Shown here in pieces: positions 1-8,196 of a DNA stretch of 64,000 nt. A program made the position numbers and the translations under genes. A model generated the notes under the pieces. It ran no database searches. It had not been told where the DNA came from and saw nothing but the letters and a program-made list of their open reading frames with translations. This DNA comes from Angelakisella sp. (GTDB lineage: Bacteria; Bacillota; Clostridia; Oscillospirales; Ruminococcaceae): contig JAHHSN010000005.1 of assembly GCA_020025195.1 (NCBI GenBank), positions 21,184 through 85,183 on the forward strand, given 5' to 3'. Positions within the stretch are counted from its first letter, which is position 1; each line of letters starts with the position of its first letter.

Positions 1-324
1 GCGCGCGACCCCGCAAGCTCGGTATTCGGCATCGTATCCTTCGCCTGGGCGGGCTTCGGCGCGGCGTTCGGCCCGGTGGTGCTCTTTGCCCTCTTCTGGA
101 AGCGCAGCAATATGTGGGGCGCCCTCGCCGGGATGCTCTCTGGCGGTGTCATGGTTTTTGTCTGGAAATACCTTGTTCGTCCCATGGGCGGCGTGTGGGA
201 TCTCTATGAGCTGCTTCCCGCCTTCCTTGTGGCAAGCGCTGCCATTGTGGTGGTGAGCCTTTGCACCAAGGCGCCGGAGCGCTCCATCACGGAGGAGTTC
301 GAGCAGGTTGCCGCTATGAAATAA
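1..324 (+). CDS. putP: Sodium:solute symporter (PutP-like), 3' end only
   Basis: Reading frame 1 is open from the window edge, so this is the C-terminal 107 residues of a larger membrane protein. The visible part has three hydrophobic segments (about residues 10-32, 38-57 and 68-87), separated by the cytoplasmic motif LFWKRSNMWGALAGM, and a short charged tail ending EQVAAMK. The LFWKR..N..GA..G pattern in the penultimate helices is typical of the SSS family, which co-transports Na+ with proline or other organic solutes. Proline is the most likely substrate but cannot be proved from this fragment. The gene is followed by a strong bidirectional terminator and a convergent asparaginase gene. Confidence 0.75.
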   Translation, partial: ARDPASSVFGIVSFAWAGFGAAFGPVVLFALFWKRSNMWGALAGMLSGGVMVFVWKYLVRPMGGVWDLYELLPAFLVASAAIVVVSLCTKAPERSITEEFEQVAAMK

Positions 325-344
325 ATCCCCAAAAAGCTTATAAA

Positions 345-388
345 AAACCGGAGCGTTTCCCCCAAAAGGAAGGCTCCGGTTTCTTTTA
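345..388. terminator. Bidirectional Rho-independent terminator
   Basis: A perfect 10-bp stem (AAACCGGAGC at 345-354 pairing with GCTCCGGTTT at 373-382) is followed by a T-rich run. The opposite strand also ends in a T-run. It lies between two convergent genes (the symporter and the asparaginase) and can serve both. Confidence 0.85.
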
Positions 389-1387
389 TTTTTCCTCCAA
401 GAGGATGTCATGCCCCACCGCACGGTAGAAAAGCTCCCGCACCCGACGGGGCTCATGGGTCTCGCCGAGGATCCACATGAGCTTTGCCACAACGGCTTCG
501 GTCGTCATGTCAAAGGCCTCCAGAATGGGGAGGTTCGTCTTAAGACGGTTGCCGACGTGATAGACGATGAGGTCGCTGCCCTCGTTGGGGACCTGCGTGG
601 TCATCACCACCGTCTTTCCGGCGGCAATGCCCTGCTCGATCACCTCATAAAAGCGGAGCGATTCCGCCGAGGGAATCCCCCCGACGCCAAAGCTCTCAAT
701 GACAACGCCGTCGTTTCTTTCCAGCATAAATTCCAGAAGTTCGGCGTTCATGCCGGGAATGAGCTTCAAAAGCCCCACCTTGGGGTCGATCTTATCATGA
801 AAGCGCGGCGCCGCATAGCACTCCGGAGAGAGATAGGAGAGGAGCCGTCCGTCCTGAATGACGGCGAGATAGGGGTAGTTGATGCTGGAAAACGCCTGAA
901 AGCTCTTGCTGTGGGTCTTGCGGGCGCGCGTTCCCAGAATGACCTTGCCGTTAAAGACGATGACCACGCCGTGGGCGGCGTCCTCGGCGGCATAGTGGAA
1001 GCTGTCGAGGAGATTGGTTTTGGAGTCGGTGATCTCCATGTTGATGGGCTTTTGGGAGCCGGTGAGGACGATGGGCTTGGGGCTTCCCTCAATGAGATAG
1101 GAGAGGGCCGCCGCGGTATAGGCCATGGTATCGGTGCCGTGGCTTAGGACAAAGCCGTCATAGCGGTCATAGTTTTCCCGAATGGCACGAGCCATCATGA
1201 CCCAGTGCTCCGGGGTGATGTTGGTGCTGTCGAGGCTTAAAAGCTGAAGACAGTCTACCTGACAGAAGCGGGAGATGCCGGGGCAGTACTGCAGAATCTG
1301 CCGGGAGGTGAGATGCGGAGTCAGCCCGCTCTCGGTCAGCTCCGAGGCAATGGTGCCGCCGGTGCCGATCATCAGTATTTTCTTCAT
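386..1387 (-). CDS. ansA: L-asparaginase, type I (cytoplasmic)
   Basis: Hydrolyses L-asparagine to aspartate and ammonia. The 333-residue protein begins MKKILMIGTGGTIAS, which carries the first active-site threonine (T12) of the asparaginase family. The second signature LSHGTDTMAYTA (residues 81-92) supplies the second Thr/Asp pair. The length matches type I enzymes. No signal peptide is present, so a cytoplasmic enzyme is expected. The open frame extends upstream to 1543, but the family N-terminus, a purine-rich site AAAGGCGGGTGG before 1387 and a promoter at 1414-1443 place the start at 1387. The C-terminal part carries the usual small second domain. A Glu-tRNA amidotransferase GatD role is unlikely because the GatD N-terminal extension is missing. 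Confidence 0.9.
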   Translation of the reverse strand: MKKILMIGTGGTIASELTESGLTPHLTSRQILQYCPGISRFCQVDCLQLLSLDSTNITPEHWVMMARAIRENYDRYDGFVLSHGTDTMAYTAAALSYLIEGSPKPIVLTGSQKPINMEITDSKTNLLDSFHYAAEDAAHGVVIVFNGKVILGTRARKTHSKSFQAFSSINYPYLAVIQDGRLLSYLSPECYAAPRFHDKIDPKVGLLKLIPGMNAELLEFMLERNDGVVIESFGVGGIPSAESLRFYEVIEQGIAAGKTVVMTTQVPNEGSDLIVYHVGNRLKTNLPILEAFDMTTEAVVAKLMWILGETHEPRRVRELFYRAVGHDILLEEK

Positions 1388-1413
1388 GGAGCCACCCGCC
1401 TTTCTTAAAAAAC

Positions 1414-1443
1414 ATTGTAGCACGCGAAAAAGTCCGCTGTAAA
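1414..1443 (-). promoter_or_regulatory. Promoter of asparaginase gene
   Basis: Read on the minus strand: TTTACA (1438-1443), 18-bp spacer, TACAAT (1414-1419). It lies about 27 bp upstream of the asparaginase start, back to back with the promoter of the hydrogenase-like gene. Confidence 0.6.
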
Positions 1444-1476
1444 GGGAAAAAGGCGGGAAAAGGGCGCTTTTTGGAA

Positions 1477-1505
1477 TTGAACATCCGCCCGATCCCCGAT
1501 ATAAT
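1477..1505 (+). promoter_or_regulatory. Sigma-A promoter of the hydrogenase-like/SpoIIE operon
   Basis: TTGAAC (1477-1482), 17-bp spacer, perfect TATAAT (1500-1505). Transcription would begin near 1512, giving a leader of about 35 nt with an AAGGAGA ribosome site at 1531-1537. Confidence 0.7.
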
Positions 1506-1545
1506 AAAGGGGTACCAACCCCCTTACATAAAGGAGAGATCACCC

Positions 1546-3219
1546 ATGGGAGATTATCTGAAGCTTAAAAAATCCAACTGCAAAAACTGTTATAAATGCA
1601 TCCGGCATTGCCCGGTCAAGGCGATTAGCTTTTCCGGGGATCAGGCACACATCCTGCCGGAGGAGTGCATCCTCTGCGGACAGTGCTTTGTGGTGTGTCC
1701 ACAGAACGCAAAGGAGATCCGGGACGACCTTCCCATTGCTAAGGCGCTTATCAAAAGCGGCGCCTCCGTTGTCGCGAGCATCGCCCCCTCCTTCATCGCG
1801 AACTATGAGGGCGTCGGCATCCGCGGCATGAAAAAGGCGCTTCTTGCCCTCGGATTTGCCGATGTGCAGGAGACCGCTCTCGGCGCCACGATGGTGAAGC
1901 GGGAATATGACCGTCTGGTGGAGAAGGGACAGGACGTCATCCTTTCCTCCTGCTGTCCCACCGTCAATTACCTCGTCCGCAAGTATTTCCCCGACTGTCT
2001 GGGCTATCTGGCCGACGTTGTCACGCCGATGATGGCGCACTGCCTTTCCATCAAGCGGGAAAACCCTGCAGCCAAGACGGTCTTTATCGGTCCCTGCCTT
2101 TCCAAAAAGGCGGAGGCGGAGGAGACCCCCGGGGTGGTGGACTGCGTCCTCACCTTCGAGGACCTGACCCGCTGGCTGACGGAGGAGGGGATCACTCCGG
2201 AGCAGGACATGGACCGCTGCGAGGAGAGCCGCGCCCGGTGGTTCGCGGTCAAGGGCGGAATCCTCAAGTCGATGGACTGCGTGCGGGAGGACTATACCTA
2301 TCTCTCCTTCGACGGCATAGAGGAGTGCATCCACGCGCTCACGGAGCTTTCGGAGGGCCGCCTTTCCCACTGCTTTATTGAGCTTTCCGCCTGTGAATCG
2401 GGCTGTGTCGGCGGTCCCGTTATGGAAAAGCTGCACCGCTCACCGGTCCGGGATTACCAGAAGGTGTCGCGCTACGCAGGCGGGAAGGACTTCCCGGTGC
2501 CCCAGCCCGCCCCGGAGGAGCTTCATACCGGGCGGAGCTTTATCGGCTCGGGAAGACACTATCCCAGTGAGGCGGAGCTTACCGCCATCCTCCGGAAGAT
2601 GGGCAAATTTACCCCGGAACAGGAGCTCAACTGCGGCTCCTGCGGCTATAACAGCTGTCGAGATAAGGCCATCGCCATCTATCAGGGAAAAGCGGACGCC
2701 TCCATGTGTCTGCCCTTCCTCAAGGAGCGGGCGGAGAGCTTTTCCAACCACATCATCAATCATTCCCCGAGCGGGATCCTGGCGCTCAATGATAAGCTGG
2801 AGATCGAGATCGTCAATGAGGCGGCGGCGAAGATCCTGGGACTTAGGCGGCAGTCGGAAGCGTTCGGCATGCCGATTGTTGACTTCATGAGCCCGGTGGA
2901 ATTTATGGAGGTGCTGCAGACGGGACACTCGATCCGGGACAAGCGCATCCTGCTGCCCGAGCGCCGTAAAACGGTGGAGCTCAGTGTCGTCTATGATAAG
3001 GAATTTGAGGTGCTCATCGGAATGCTCCGCGACGTGACCAAGGAGGAAATGGAGCGGGAGAAAAAGGAGACCATCTGCCGCAAAACGGTGGAGACCGCGG
3101 ACCATGTGGTGGAAAAACAGATGCGTGTGGTACAGGAGATCGCCTCTCTTCTGGGGGAGACGGCAGCCGAGACCAAGATCGCCCTCACCAAACTCAAGGA
3201 GTCGATGATCGATGAATAA
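1546..3219 (+). CDS. [FeFe]-hydrogenase-like protein with PAS domain (sensory type)
   Basis: A 557-residue cytoplasmic protein. Domains in order: a 2x[4Fe-4S] ferredoxin module (Cys 12, 15, 18, 22 and 41, 44, 47, 51); an H-cluster domain with all three loops, L1 SSCCP (C136, C137), L2 GPCLSKKAE (C184) and L3 ELSACESGC (C283, C287); a further Fe-S domain (C363, C366, C371, C388); a PAS domain (about 402-510); and a short helical tail. At two positions where catalytic enzymes usually have Met, this protein has Gly (before PC in L2) and Ser (before AC in L3), as described for sensory hydrogenases. The proton-transfer Cys of L1 is retained. Start chosen at 1546 because AAGGAGA lies 9 bp upstream and the first cluster begins soon after. 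It overlaps the next gene, a SpoIIE-type phosphatase, by 8 bp. H2 or redox sensing is inferred from architecture and context. Confidence 0.85.
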   Translation: MGDYLKLKKSNCKNCYKCIRHCPVKAISFSGDQAHILPEECILCGQCFVVCPQNAKEIRDDLPIAKALIKSGASVVASIAPSFIANYEGVGIRGMKKALLALGFADVQETALGATMVKREYDRLVEKGQDVILSSCCPTVNYLVRKYFPDCLGYLADVVTPMMAHCLSIKRENPAAKTVFIGPCLSKKAEAEETPGVVDCVLTFEDLTRWLTEEGITPEQDMDRCEESRARWFAVKGGILKSMDCVREDYTYLSFDGIEECIHALTELSEGRLSHCFIELSACESGCVGGPVMEKLHRSPVRDYQKVSRYAGGKDFPVPQPAPEELHTGRSFIGSGRHYPSEAELTAILRKMGKFTPEQELNCGSCGYNSCRDKAIAIYQGKADASMCLPFLKERAESFSNHIINHSPSGILALNDKLEIEIVNEAAAKILGLRRQSEAFGMPIVDFMSPVEFMEVLQTGHSIRDKRILLPERRKTVELSVVYDKEFEVLIGMLRDVTKEEMEREKKETICRKTVETADHVVEKQMRVVQEIASLLGETAAETKIALTKLKESMIDE

Positions 3220-4390
3220 GCTAACGGCGGATTTCGGATATTGCAGTGTGAACCACGAGGGAGAGCAGCTCTGCGGCGACCGGGTGGAGGTGCTGGAGCT
3301 GCCGGACGGCGGCATCATTGCGGTACTGGCGGACGGACTGGGCAGCGGGGTCAAGGCGAGCATTCTTTCCACCCTCACTGCCAAGATCATCTCCACCATG
3401 CTGGCGGCGGGGCTCAGGCTTAAAGACTGCGTGGAGACCATCGCCCAGACGCTCCCCATCTGCAAGGAGCGGGGCGTCGCCTATTCCACCTTTACCATTC
3501 TGCGCCTGCGCCCGGATGAGCGCGCGACCATCATTCAGTATGAAAACCCCGAAGCGATTCTGCTCCGTGGCGGCGCTGTGGTCGAATATTCCTCCGAGCG
3601 GGTGGAGGTGGCCGGAAAGACCATCCTTCGCTCGGAGCTGACCCTGCAGGAGGGAGATCAGCTCATTGCCATGAGCGACGGCTGTCTTTATGCCGGCACC
3701 GGTCAGAATCTCAATCTCGGCTGGAAGCGGGATGATATCATCGAGTTTATGGAGACCCTTCAGGGGGTGGGCTTTACCGCCAAGACCCTTGCGACCATTC
3801 TGGTGGATAAATGCGATGAGCTCTATGCCGGAAAGCCCAGCGACGACGTCACCGCCCTTGTAATGCAGGTGCGCCGACGCAAAAAGGTCAATGTGATGAT
3901 CGGCCCGCCGGAAAAGCCGGAGAATGACGAAGCCATGCTTTCCCGCTTCTTTGCAGAGGAGGGAATGCATGTCGTCTGCGGCGGCACCACCGCCAATATC
4001 GCGGCAAAATGGCTGGGTCGTGAGCTGCGCACTGTGGCGACAAAGAAGGGCGACCCCGAGATCCCGCCGATGGCGGTGCTGGAGGGGACCGATCTTGTCA
4101 CCGAGGGCATCATCACCCTCAACCGTGTGGTGGAGTATGCCAAAAACTATCTGGAGCACAATGATTCCTATGTCAAATGGGGCTATGAAAAAGACGGCGC
4201 CGCCACCCTTGCGCGGCTCCTTTTTGAGGAAGCGACCGACATCGAGTTTTTCATTGGGCGGGCGGTCAACCCGGCGCACCAGAAAGCAAATGGACTCCCG
4301 TTCAGCTTTGACATCAAGATGCGGCTTTTGGAGGACCTCATGGACTGCCTCAGGAAAATGGGCAAACGGGTCACCTCCCGCAGCTATTGA
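3212..4390 (+). CDS. SpoIIE/PP2C-family phosphatase with extra C-terminal domain
   Basis: 392 residues. The N-terminal about 220 residues form a PP2C fold of the SpoIIE type: metal-binding motif LADGLGSGVKAS (D41), AMSDGCLYAG in the middle, and DDVTALVMQV at the end of the domain. Such enzymes dephosphorylate Ser/Thr on regulatory proteins such as anti-sigma antagonists. The remaining about 165 residues, starting near KKVNVMIGPPEKP, contain a Gly-rich stretch (VVCGGTTANIAAK) and resemble no catalytic domain I can name; similar tails occur on phosphatases next to sensory hydrogenases. The start codon lies inside the 3' end of the hydrogenase-like gene, so the two are translationally coupled. 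The inferred job is the output of the PAS/H-cluster sensor. Confidence 0.82.
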   Translation: MNKLTADFGYCSVNHEGEQLCGDRVEVLELPDGGIIAVLADGLGSGVKASILSTLTAKIISTMLAAGLRLKDCVETIAQTLPICKERGVAYSTFTILRLRPDERATIIQYENPEAILLRGGAVVEYSSERVEVAGKTILRSELTLQEGDQLIAMSDGCLYAGTGQNLNLGWKRDDIIEFMETLQGVGFTAKTLATILVDKCDELYAGKPSDDVTALVMQVRRRKKVNVMIGPPEKPENDEAMLSRFFAEEGMHVVCGGTTANIAAKWLGRELRTVATKKGDPEIPPMAVLEGTDLVTEGIITLNRVVEYAKNYLEHNDSYVKWGYEKDGAATLARLLFEEATDIEFFIGRAVNPAHQKANGLPFSFDIKMRLLEDLMDCLRKMGKRVTSRSY

Positions 4391-4484
4391 AAGGACCGGC
4401 GGCGCAGCCCGGAACGTTTCCTACACGGAGAGCCAAGGCTCCGGAAGGCGGCAGAGGAAAATGATAGGGGAAAGAGTAAACGGG

Positions 4485-4526
4485 CACCGTCGGGCATCGC
4501 CCGACGGTGAGGGCAAAGGCCCTTTT
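4485..4526 (+). terminator. Strong hairpin pair, probable terminator
   Basis: A perfect 11-bp inverted repeat (CACCGTCGGGC at 4485-4495, 3-nt loop, complement at 4499-4509) is followed at once by a second small hairpin, GGGCAAAGGCCC at 4511-4522, and a TTTT tract. It ends the hydrogenase/SpoIIE unit about 95 bp after its stop codon. Confidence 0.6.
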
Positions 4527-4528
4527 GC

Positions 4529-4557
4529 TTGCAATCAGAAGGGAATTATGCTATCAT
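4529..4557 (+). promoter_or_regulatory. Promoter of the FemAB-like gene
   Basis: TTGCAA (4529-4534), 17-bp spacer, TATCAT (4552-4557), directly after the upstream terminator. The transcript would have a leader of about 75 nt before the start at 4640. Confidence 0.55.
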
Positions 4558-4639
4558 AATCCCAATTGATTCTGGGGAAAATAACCTGTGCCGTCCGCTT
4601 TTTGGGACGGCGGAATACTAAACGGGAGAGTGAAAACAA

Positions 4640-5701
4640 ATGGCAGCAGAACTGCTGAAGCCGGCGGATGCCGCGCAATATGAAGCCTTTGTAAAGGATC
4701 ACCCCAACGGAAGCTTTATGCAGTCGGTGCAGTGGGGCGACGTTAAATCCAACTGGGCGCGCGAGCTGGTGGTTTCCCGCTCTCCGGAAGGAAAGCTCCG
4801 CGGCGCCATGATGGTGCTGATCCGCCGCATCCCGGTCATCGGGCGTTCCCTGCTTTATGCGCCGCACGGTCCGGTATGTAATTTTGCCGACCGCGAGACC
4901 ATGCGGGAGCTTCTGGTGGATGGGATCGATCTTTTAAAGCAGAAATACCGTGCCACCAAGTTCACCTGCGATCCGCTCATCTTGGAAGATGACGAAGAAG
5001 GGATCCGCGCGCTCACGGAGCTTGGCTATGATTTTACCCCCGGCGCGGCGGACTTTAAGACCATGCAGATCCGCGTGAACTATATGCTCCATATAGAGGG
5101 CAAGACCGCGGAGGAGGTCTTTGCCGGTTTTACCTCCAAGTGCCGCTACAATGTGCGGCTGGCCGGCCGCCACGGCGTGCGCTGTGAGATTGCGGGCGAG
5201 GAGGGACTGGATGAGTTCTACCGCCTGATGCAGGTCACCGGTAAGCGGGATGACTTCACGATCCGCAGTAAGGAATACTTCCGGCAGATGCTGAGAGCTT
5301 ACGGCGAAAACGCCCGTCTCTACCTCTGCTACTATGAGGACAAGGCCATTTCCGGCGCCTTGACCGTGCAGTACGCGGGACGCACCCACTATGTTTACGG
5401 AGCCTCCGATAACGAATACCGCAACGTGATGCCCAACTATCTGATGCAGTGGGAGATGATCCAGTGGGCGATCGAAGGCGGCAGCCGCTGGTATGACTTC
5501 GGCTTCATTCCCTGCTATACCGATGAGAACAGCCATTACTATGGGCTTTACCGTTTCAAGCGCAGCTTCGGCGGTGAGGTGGTGGCCTATGCCGGCGATT
5601 TTAACCGGGTTCTGGCCCCTGGGGCACAGCGTCTGGTGGATTTTGCGCTCTCTACCCTGCGGCATTTGCAGAGCCTGAAACATAAGCTGCACCACGCATG
5701 A
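4640..5701 (+). CDS. FemAB-family aminoacyltransferase (peptidoglycan bridge)
   Basis: 353 residues with the two GNAT-like halves of the Fem family, which transfer amino acids from aminoacyl-tRNA to the lipid II stem peptide. Supporting motifs are FMQSVQWGDVKSNW near the N-terminus, the central substrate-channel segment ending CRYNVRLAGRHGV, and the C-terminal signature WYDFGFIP followed by LYRFKRSFGGE. No membrane segment is present, as expected for a cytoplasmic enzyme acting at the membrane face. The gene stands alone, with its own promoter and a terminator just after the stop. The amino acid added (Gly, Ala or Ser) cannot be told from sequence, nor can a role other than the interpeptide bridge be excluded. 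Confidence 0.85.
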   Translation: MAAELLKPADAAQYEAFVKDHPNGSFMQSVQWGDVKSNWARELVVSRSPEGKLRGAMMVLIRRIPVIGRSLLYAPHGPVCNFADRETMRELLVDGIDLLKQKYRATKFTCDPLILEDDEEGIRALTELGYDFTPGAADFKTMQIRVNYMLHIEGKTAEEVFAGFTSKCRYNVRLAGRHGVRCEIAGEEGLDEFYRLMQVTGKRDDFTIRSKEYFRQMLRAYGENARLYLCYYEDKAISGALTVQYAGRTHYVYGASDNEYRNVMPNYLMQWEMIQWAIEGGSRWYDFGFIPCYTDENSHYYGLYRFKRSFGGEVVAYAGDFNRVLAPGAQRLVDFALSTLRHLQSLKHKLHHA

Positions 5702-5708
5702 TTTTTTA

Positions 5709-5745
5709 CCCGCGGTTCCTTTGGGGAGCGCGGGACTTTTCTTTT
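5709..5745 (+). terminator. Rho-independent terminator
   Basis: CCCGCG (5709-5714) pairs with CGCGGG (5729-5734), followed by ACTTTTCTTTTTC. It sits 8 bp after the stop of the FemAB-like gene. Confidence 0.7.
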
Positions 5746-5762
5746 TCTGGGGCGAGGCCCTC

Positions 5763-5791
5763 TTGATAAATTATAACTACTCGTGTAGCAT
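5763..5791 (+). promoter_or_regulatory. Promoter of the transglutaminase-like lipoprotein gene
   Basis: TTGATA (5763-5768), 17-bp spacer, TAGCAT (5786-5791), about 33 bp upstream of the start codon. AGAAAGGAAG (5810-5819) provides the ribosome site. Confidence 0.5.
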
Positions 5792-5824
5792 ATCTAGTAT
5801 CATAATCCAGAAAGGAAGAACATC

Positions 5825-6769
5825 ATGAAAAAATTGACCGCGTTCCTGCTCTCGTTTTTTGTTTTGTGCCTTGCCGCCTGTGGACGGCCCGCCCAGCCGG
5901 AGGTGCCGGTTCCGCCGACTCTGCCCTGGAATTATGACTGCCTCACGGAAAGCCAGAAGGAGCTTTATGACCGGATGGCGGACGGCACGATCACCACGGA
6001 GGAGCCTTATCTTTTCCCGGAGCCGCTTTCCGTCGAGGACTCCTTAGTCTGGGAGATGAATGATGTGATCTCGCTTTACGCCTATAATCACCCCACCGGG
6101 GAATGGTGTTCTCCCGCGTACTGGCTCCTCTACAACGAGGAGGGAACGGAGGCCCTTGGAGTTCAGTGTGCTGGTGTTGGCATTGATAATCGCGGCCATG
6201 ACGAGGAAATGAAGGCAGCGTTTGACAAGACGGAGGAGGAATTGCTGGAGCAGCTTCCTTCCAAGGACGCCCCGGACGCCGAAAAAATAAAGGCCATCGC
6301 CGAGCTTCTGGCGGAGCGGGTGGAGTACTGCTATCCGGTCATGGATCCCTTGCTCATGGAGGGACTTACCCCCGAGGAGGAGGAGATGACACGCTATGCC
6401 CGCAGTGAATACGGCGCGATGGTCAACGGCTGGGCGGTCTGCGAGGGATATGCCCGGGCTTTTCAGTATCTGGCTGACAAATTGGACGTGATCTCCCTCT
6501 TTATGGAGGGCGATACGGCCGGCGGCTCGCACGCGTGGAACATGGTCTGGCTGGACGGAAACTGGTACCACGTGGACGTCACCTGGATGGACGGCGGCGA
6601 GGGCAATCCCATCCGATGGGAGTGGCTCCTCCTCTCCGACGAGGAGATTTCCCCCACGCACTGGAACATCCACTGGGCCAATACCCGCGGCATGGACCAT
6701 GAACCGCTTTTTGAGCGTCCCTATGCGGAAAGCTCCCTGCCTTACCGCGGGGACCTCCTCGGCATCTGA
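5825..6769 (+). CDS. Transglutaminase-like lipoprotein
   Basis: 314 residues. A signal peptide with lipobox CLAAC (lipidated C19) anchors it outside the membrane. The C-terminal half is a transglutaminase-like/cysteine-protease fold, with the catalytic triad visible in order: C206 (WAVCEGYARAF), H236 (GSHAWNMVW) and D251 (WYHVDVTWMDG). Members of this family act as peptidases or crosslinking enzymes on surface proteins. The N-terminal 30-180 region is acidic and unassigned. The gene is monocistronic, flanked by its own promoter and a strong terminator. The substrate is unknown; a cell-surface protease role is the most likely reading. Confidence 0.82.
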   Translation: MKKLTAFLLSFFVLCLAACGRPAQPEVPVPPTLPWNYDCLTESQKELYDRMADGTITTEEPYLFPEPLSVEDSLVWEMNDVISLYAYNHPTGEWCSPAYWLLYNEEGTEALGVQCAGVGIDNRGHDEEMKAAFDKTEEELLEQLPSKDAPDAEKIKAIAELLAERVEYCYPVMDPLLMEGLTPEEEEMTRYARSEYGAMVNGWAVCEGYARAFQYLADKLDVISLFMEGDTAGGSHAWNMVWLDGNWYHVDVTWMDGGEGNPIRWEWLLLSDEEISPTHWNIHWANTRGMDHEPLFERPYAESSLPYRGDLLGI

Positions 6770-6793
6770 GGAACACAGAACCTTATGAATAAA

Positions 6794-6838
6794 TCCCCCG
6801 CCTTCTCCTTTTGGGGAGGGACGGGGGACTGTTTTTTT
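6794..6838. terminator. Bidirectional terminator
   Basis: TCCCCCG (6794-6800) pairs with CGGGGGA (6822-6828), followed by CTGTTTTTTT. It lies between the convergent transglutaminase-like and NSS transporter genes. Confidence 0.75.
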
Positions 6839-6858
6839 AGGGGAGAGTGAGCCGGGCG

Positions 6859-8196
6859 TCAGAACGCGATGTGCATAAAGAGCGCGACCGCAGAGAGAAT
6901 CACGGTGATCGGAACATAGACATAACGCCCGATGGCATACCAGAGGTTGCCGCGCCGGGAGCCGGAGCCACGGTTGATCTCGGAGAGAAGCTCGTCTTTC
7001 TTCATCACCCAGAACCAGGAAATAGCGCCCAGCATCGCGCCGATGGGGATGATGTAGATGGAGACGAGATCCATCCACGGGCCCCACTGGAAGATGGCTT
7101 CCATATTGACGCCGATGCCGATGCAGACCACGCACATGATGGCGAGCACCAGCTTGCGGTTCAGCTTCGGGAAGCGGTGCAGGAGGGACTCTCCCACCGC
7201 CTCGAACATATTCTGAAGGGAGCTGATTCCCGCGAAAATCATAGCGAGATAGAGGATGATGGCAAAGAGCTGTCCCATGGGGAGATCCTGCAGAATGGTG
7301 GGCAGCGAGACAAAGAGCAGCCCGGGACCTGCGCCGACATCAATCCCATAGGAGAAGCAGGCGGGAATGATGACCACTGCCGCCACCACTGCCGCGATGG
7401 TATCAAAGAGGGCGGTCTTGCGGCCGACCGAAACAACGTCCTCGTTGTCTCCAAGGTATGCGCCGTAGACGATCATACCGCTGCCGGTGATGGAAAGGGA
7501 GAAGAATGCCTGTCCCATCGCCCAGATCCAGACCATCGGGTCCTTAAGCTCTTCCCAGCGGGGGATGAACATAAAGCGGAAGCCCTCCGCCGCCCCGGGA
7601 AGAAACGCCACCCGCGCGGCGAGGATGAGAAAGATTACGAAGAAAACAGGCATCATGATCTTGTTGGTCTTTTCGATGCTTTTGGCGCCGAGAAACAGGG
7701 TGAGCAGGGTGATCACAACCACAATGACGTGGAGCGGGATGACCGAATAGGGGGTGAGGGAAAAGCCCTCAAACCACTGGCCGGGGTCGGTCTCCATCAG
7801 AAGCCCGGTCAGGGAGTCGATGAGCGCCTTCAGCACATAGGAGACGATGACGGCATAGCCGAGTGCGATGCACATGGAGCCGGCAAGCGGGAGCCAGCCG
7901 ACGGTTCTTCCTGCTTTACCGGACTTTTTTCCGCGGGTTGCCCATGCGTTTTGATAGGAACCGAGTGTGCCGGTGCGGGCGCGCCGACCGATGGCAAATT
8001 CCGCAGGAAGACCTACATAGCTGAAAATAAACACAAACAGAATATAGATCAGGAGAAAGGCGCCGCCGCCGTATTTTCCCATCTTAAAAGGGAATCCCCA
8101 GACGTTTGCCATGCCGACCGCCGAGCCGACCGAGGCGAGGATAAAGCCCCAACGGGTGCGGAAATGCCCCTCGTGATGTTTCTTTTGTTCTTCCAT
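6859..8196 (-). CDS. Sodium-dependent transporter, NSS family
   Basis: 445-residue polytopic membrane protein of the neurotransmitter:sodium symporter family, which imports amino acids or related amines with Na+. The N-terminal signature is diagnostic: RWGFILASVGSAVGMANVWG, with the unwound first helix forming the Na+/substrate site, followed by FPFKMGKYGGGAF. Around eleven hydrophobic helices are visible. The last two lie about residues 375-395 and 425-443, with a short Arg-rich loop (RGSGSRRGNLW) between them. The length suits bacterial 11-12 helix members. The substrate cannot be assigned. It is a single gene, preceded by a long untranslated region that may contain a small RNA or attenuator. 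Confidence 0.9.
   Translation of the reverse strand: MEEQKKHHEGHFRTRWGFILASVGSAVGMANVWGFPFKMGKYGGGAFLLIYILFVFIFSYVGLPAEFAIGRRARTGTLGSYQNAWATRGKKSGKAGRTVGWLPLAGSMCIALGYAVIVSYVLKALIDSLTGLLMETDPGQWFEGFSLTPYSVIPLHVIVVVITLLTLFLGAKSIEKTNKIMMPVFFVIFLILAARVAFLPGAAEGFRFMFIPRWEELKDPMVWIWAMGQAFFSLSITGSGMIVYGAYLGDNEDVVSVGRKTALFDTIAAVVAAVVIIPACFSYGIDVGAGPGLLFVSLPTILQDLPMGQLFAIILYLAMIFAGISSLQNMFEAVGESLLHRFPKLNRKLVLAIMCVVCIGIGVNMEAIFQWGPWMDLVSIYIIPIGAMLGAISWFWVMKKDELLSEINRGSGSRRGNLWYAIGRYVYVPITVILSAVALFMHIAF

Noticed and set aside
1546..3219. Catalytic H2-producing hydrogenase
   Set aside because: Met residues of the active-site loops are replaced and the protein is coupled to a PAS domain and a phosphatase, so a sensor is more likely; the call stays open because the proton-transfer Cys is retained.
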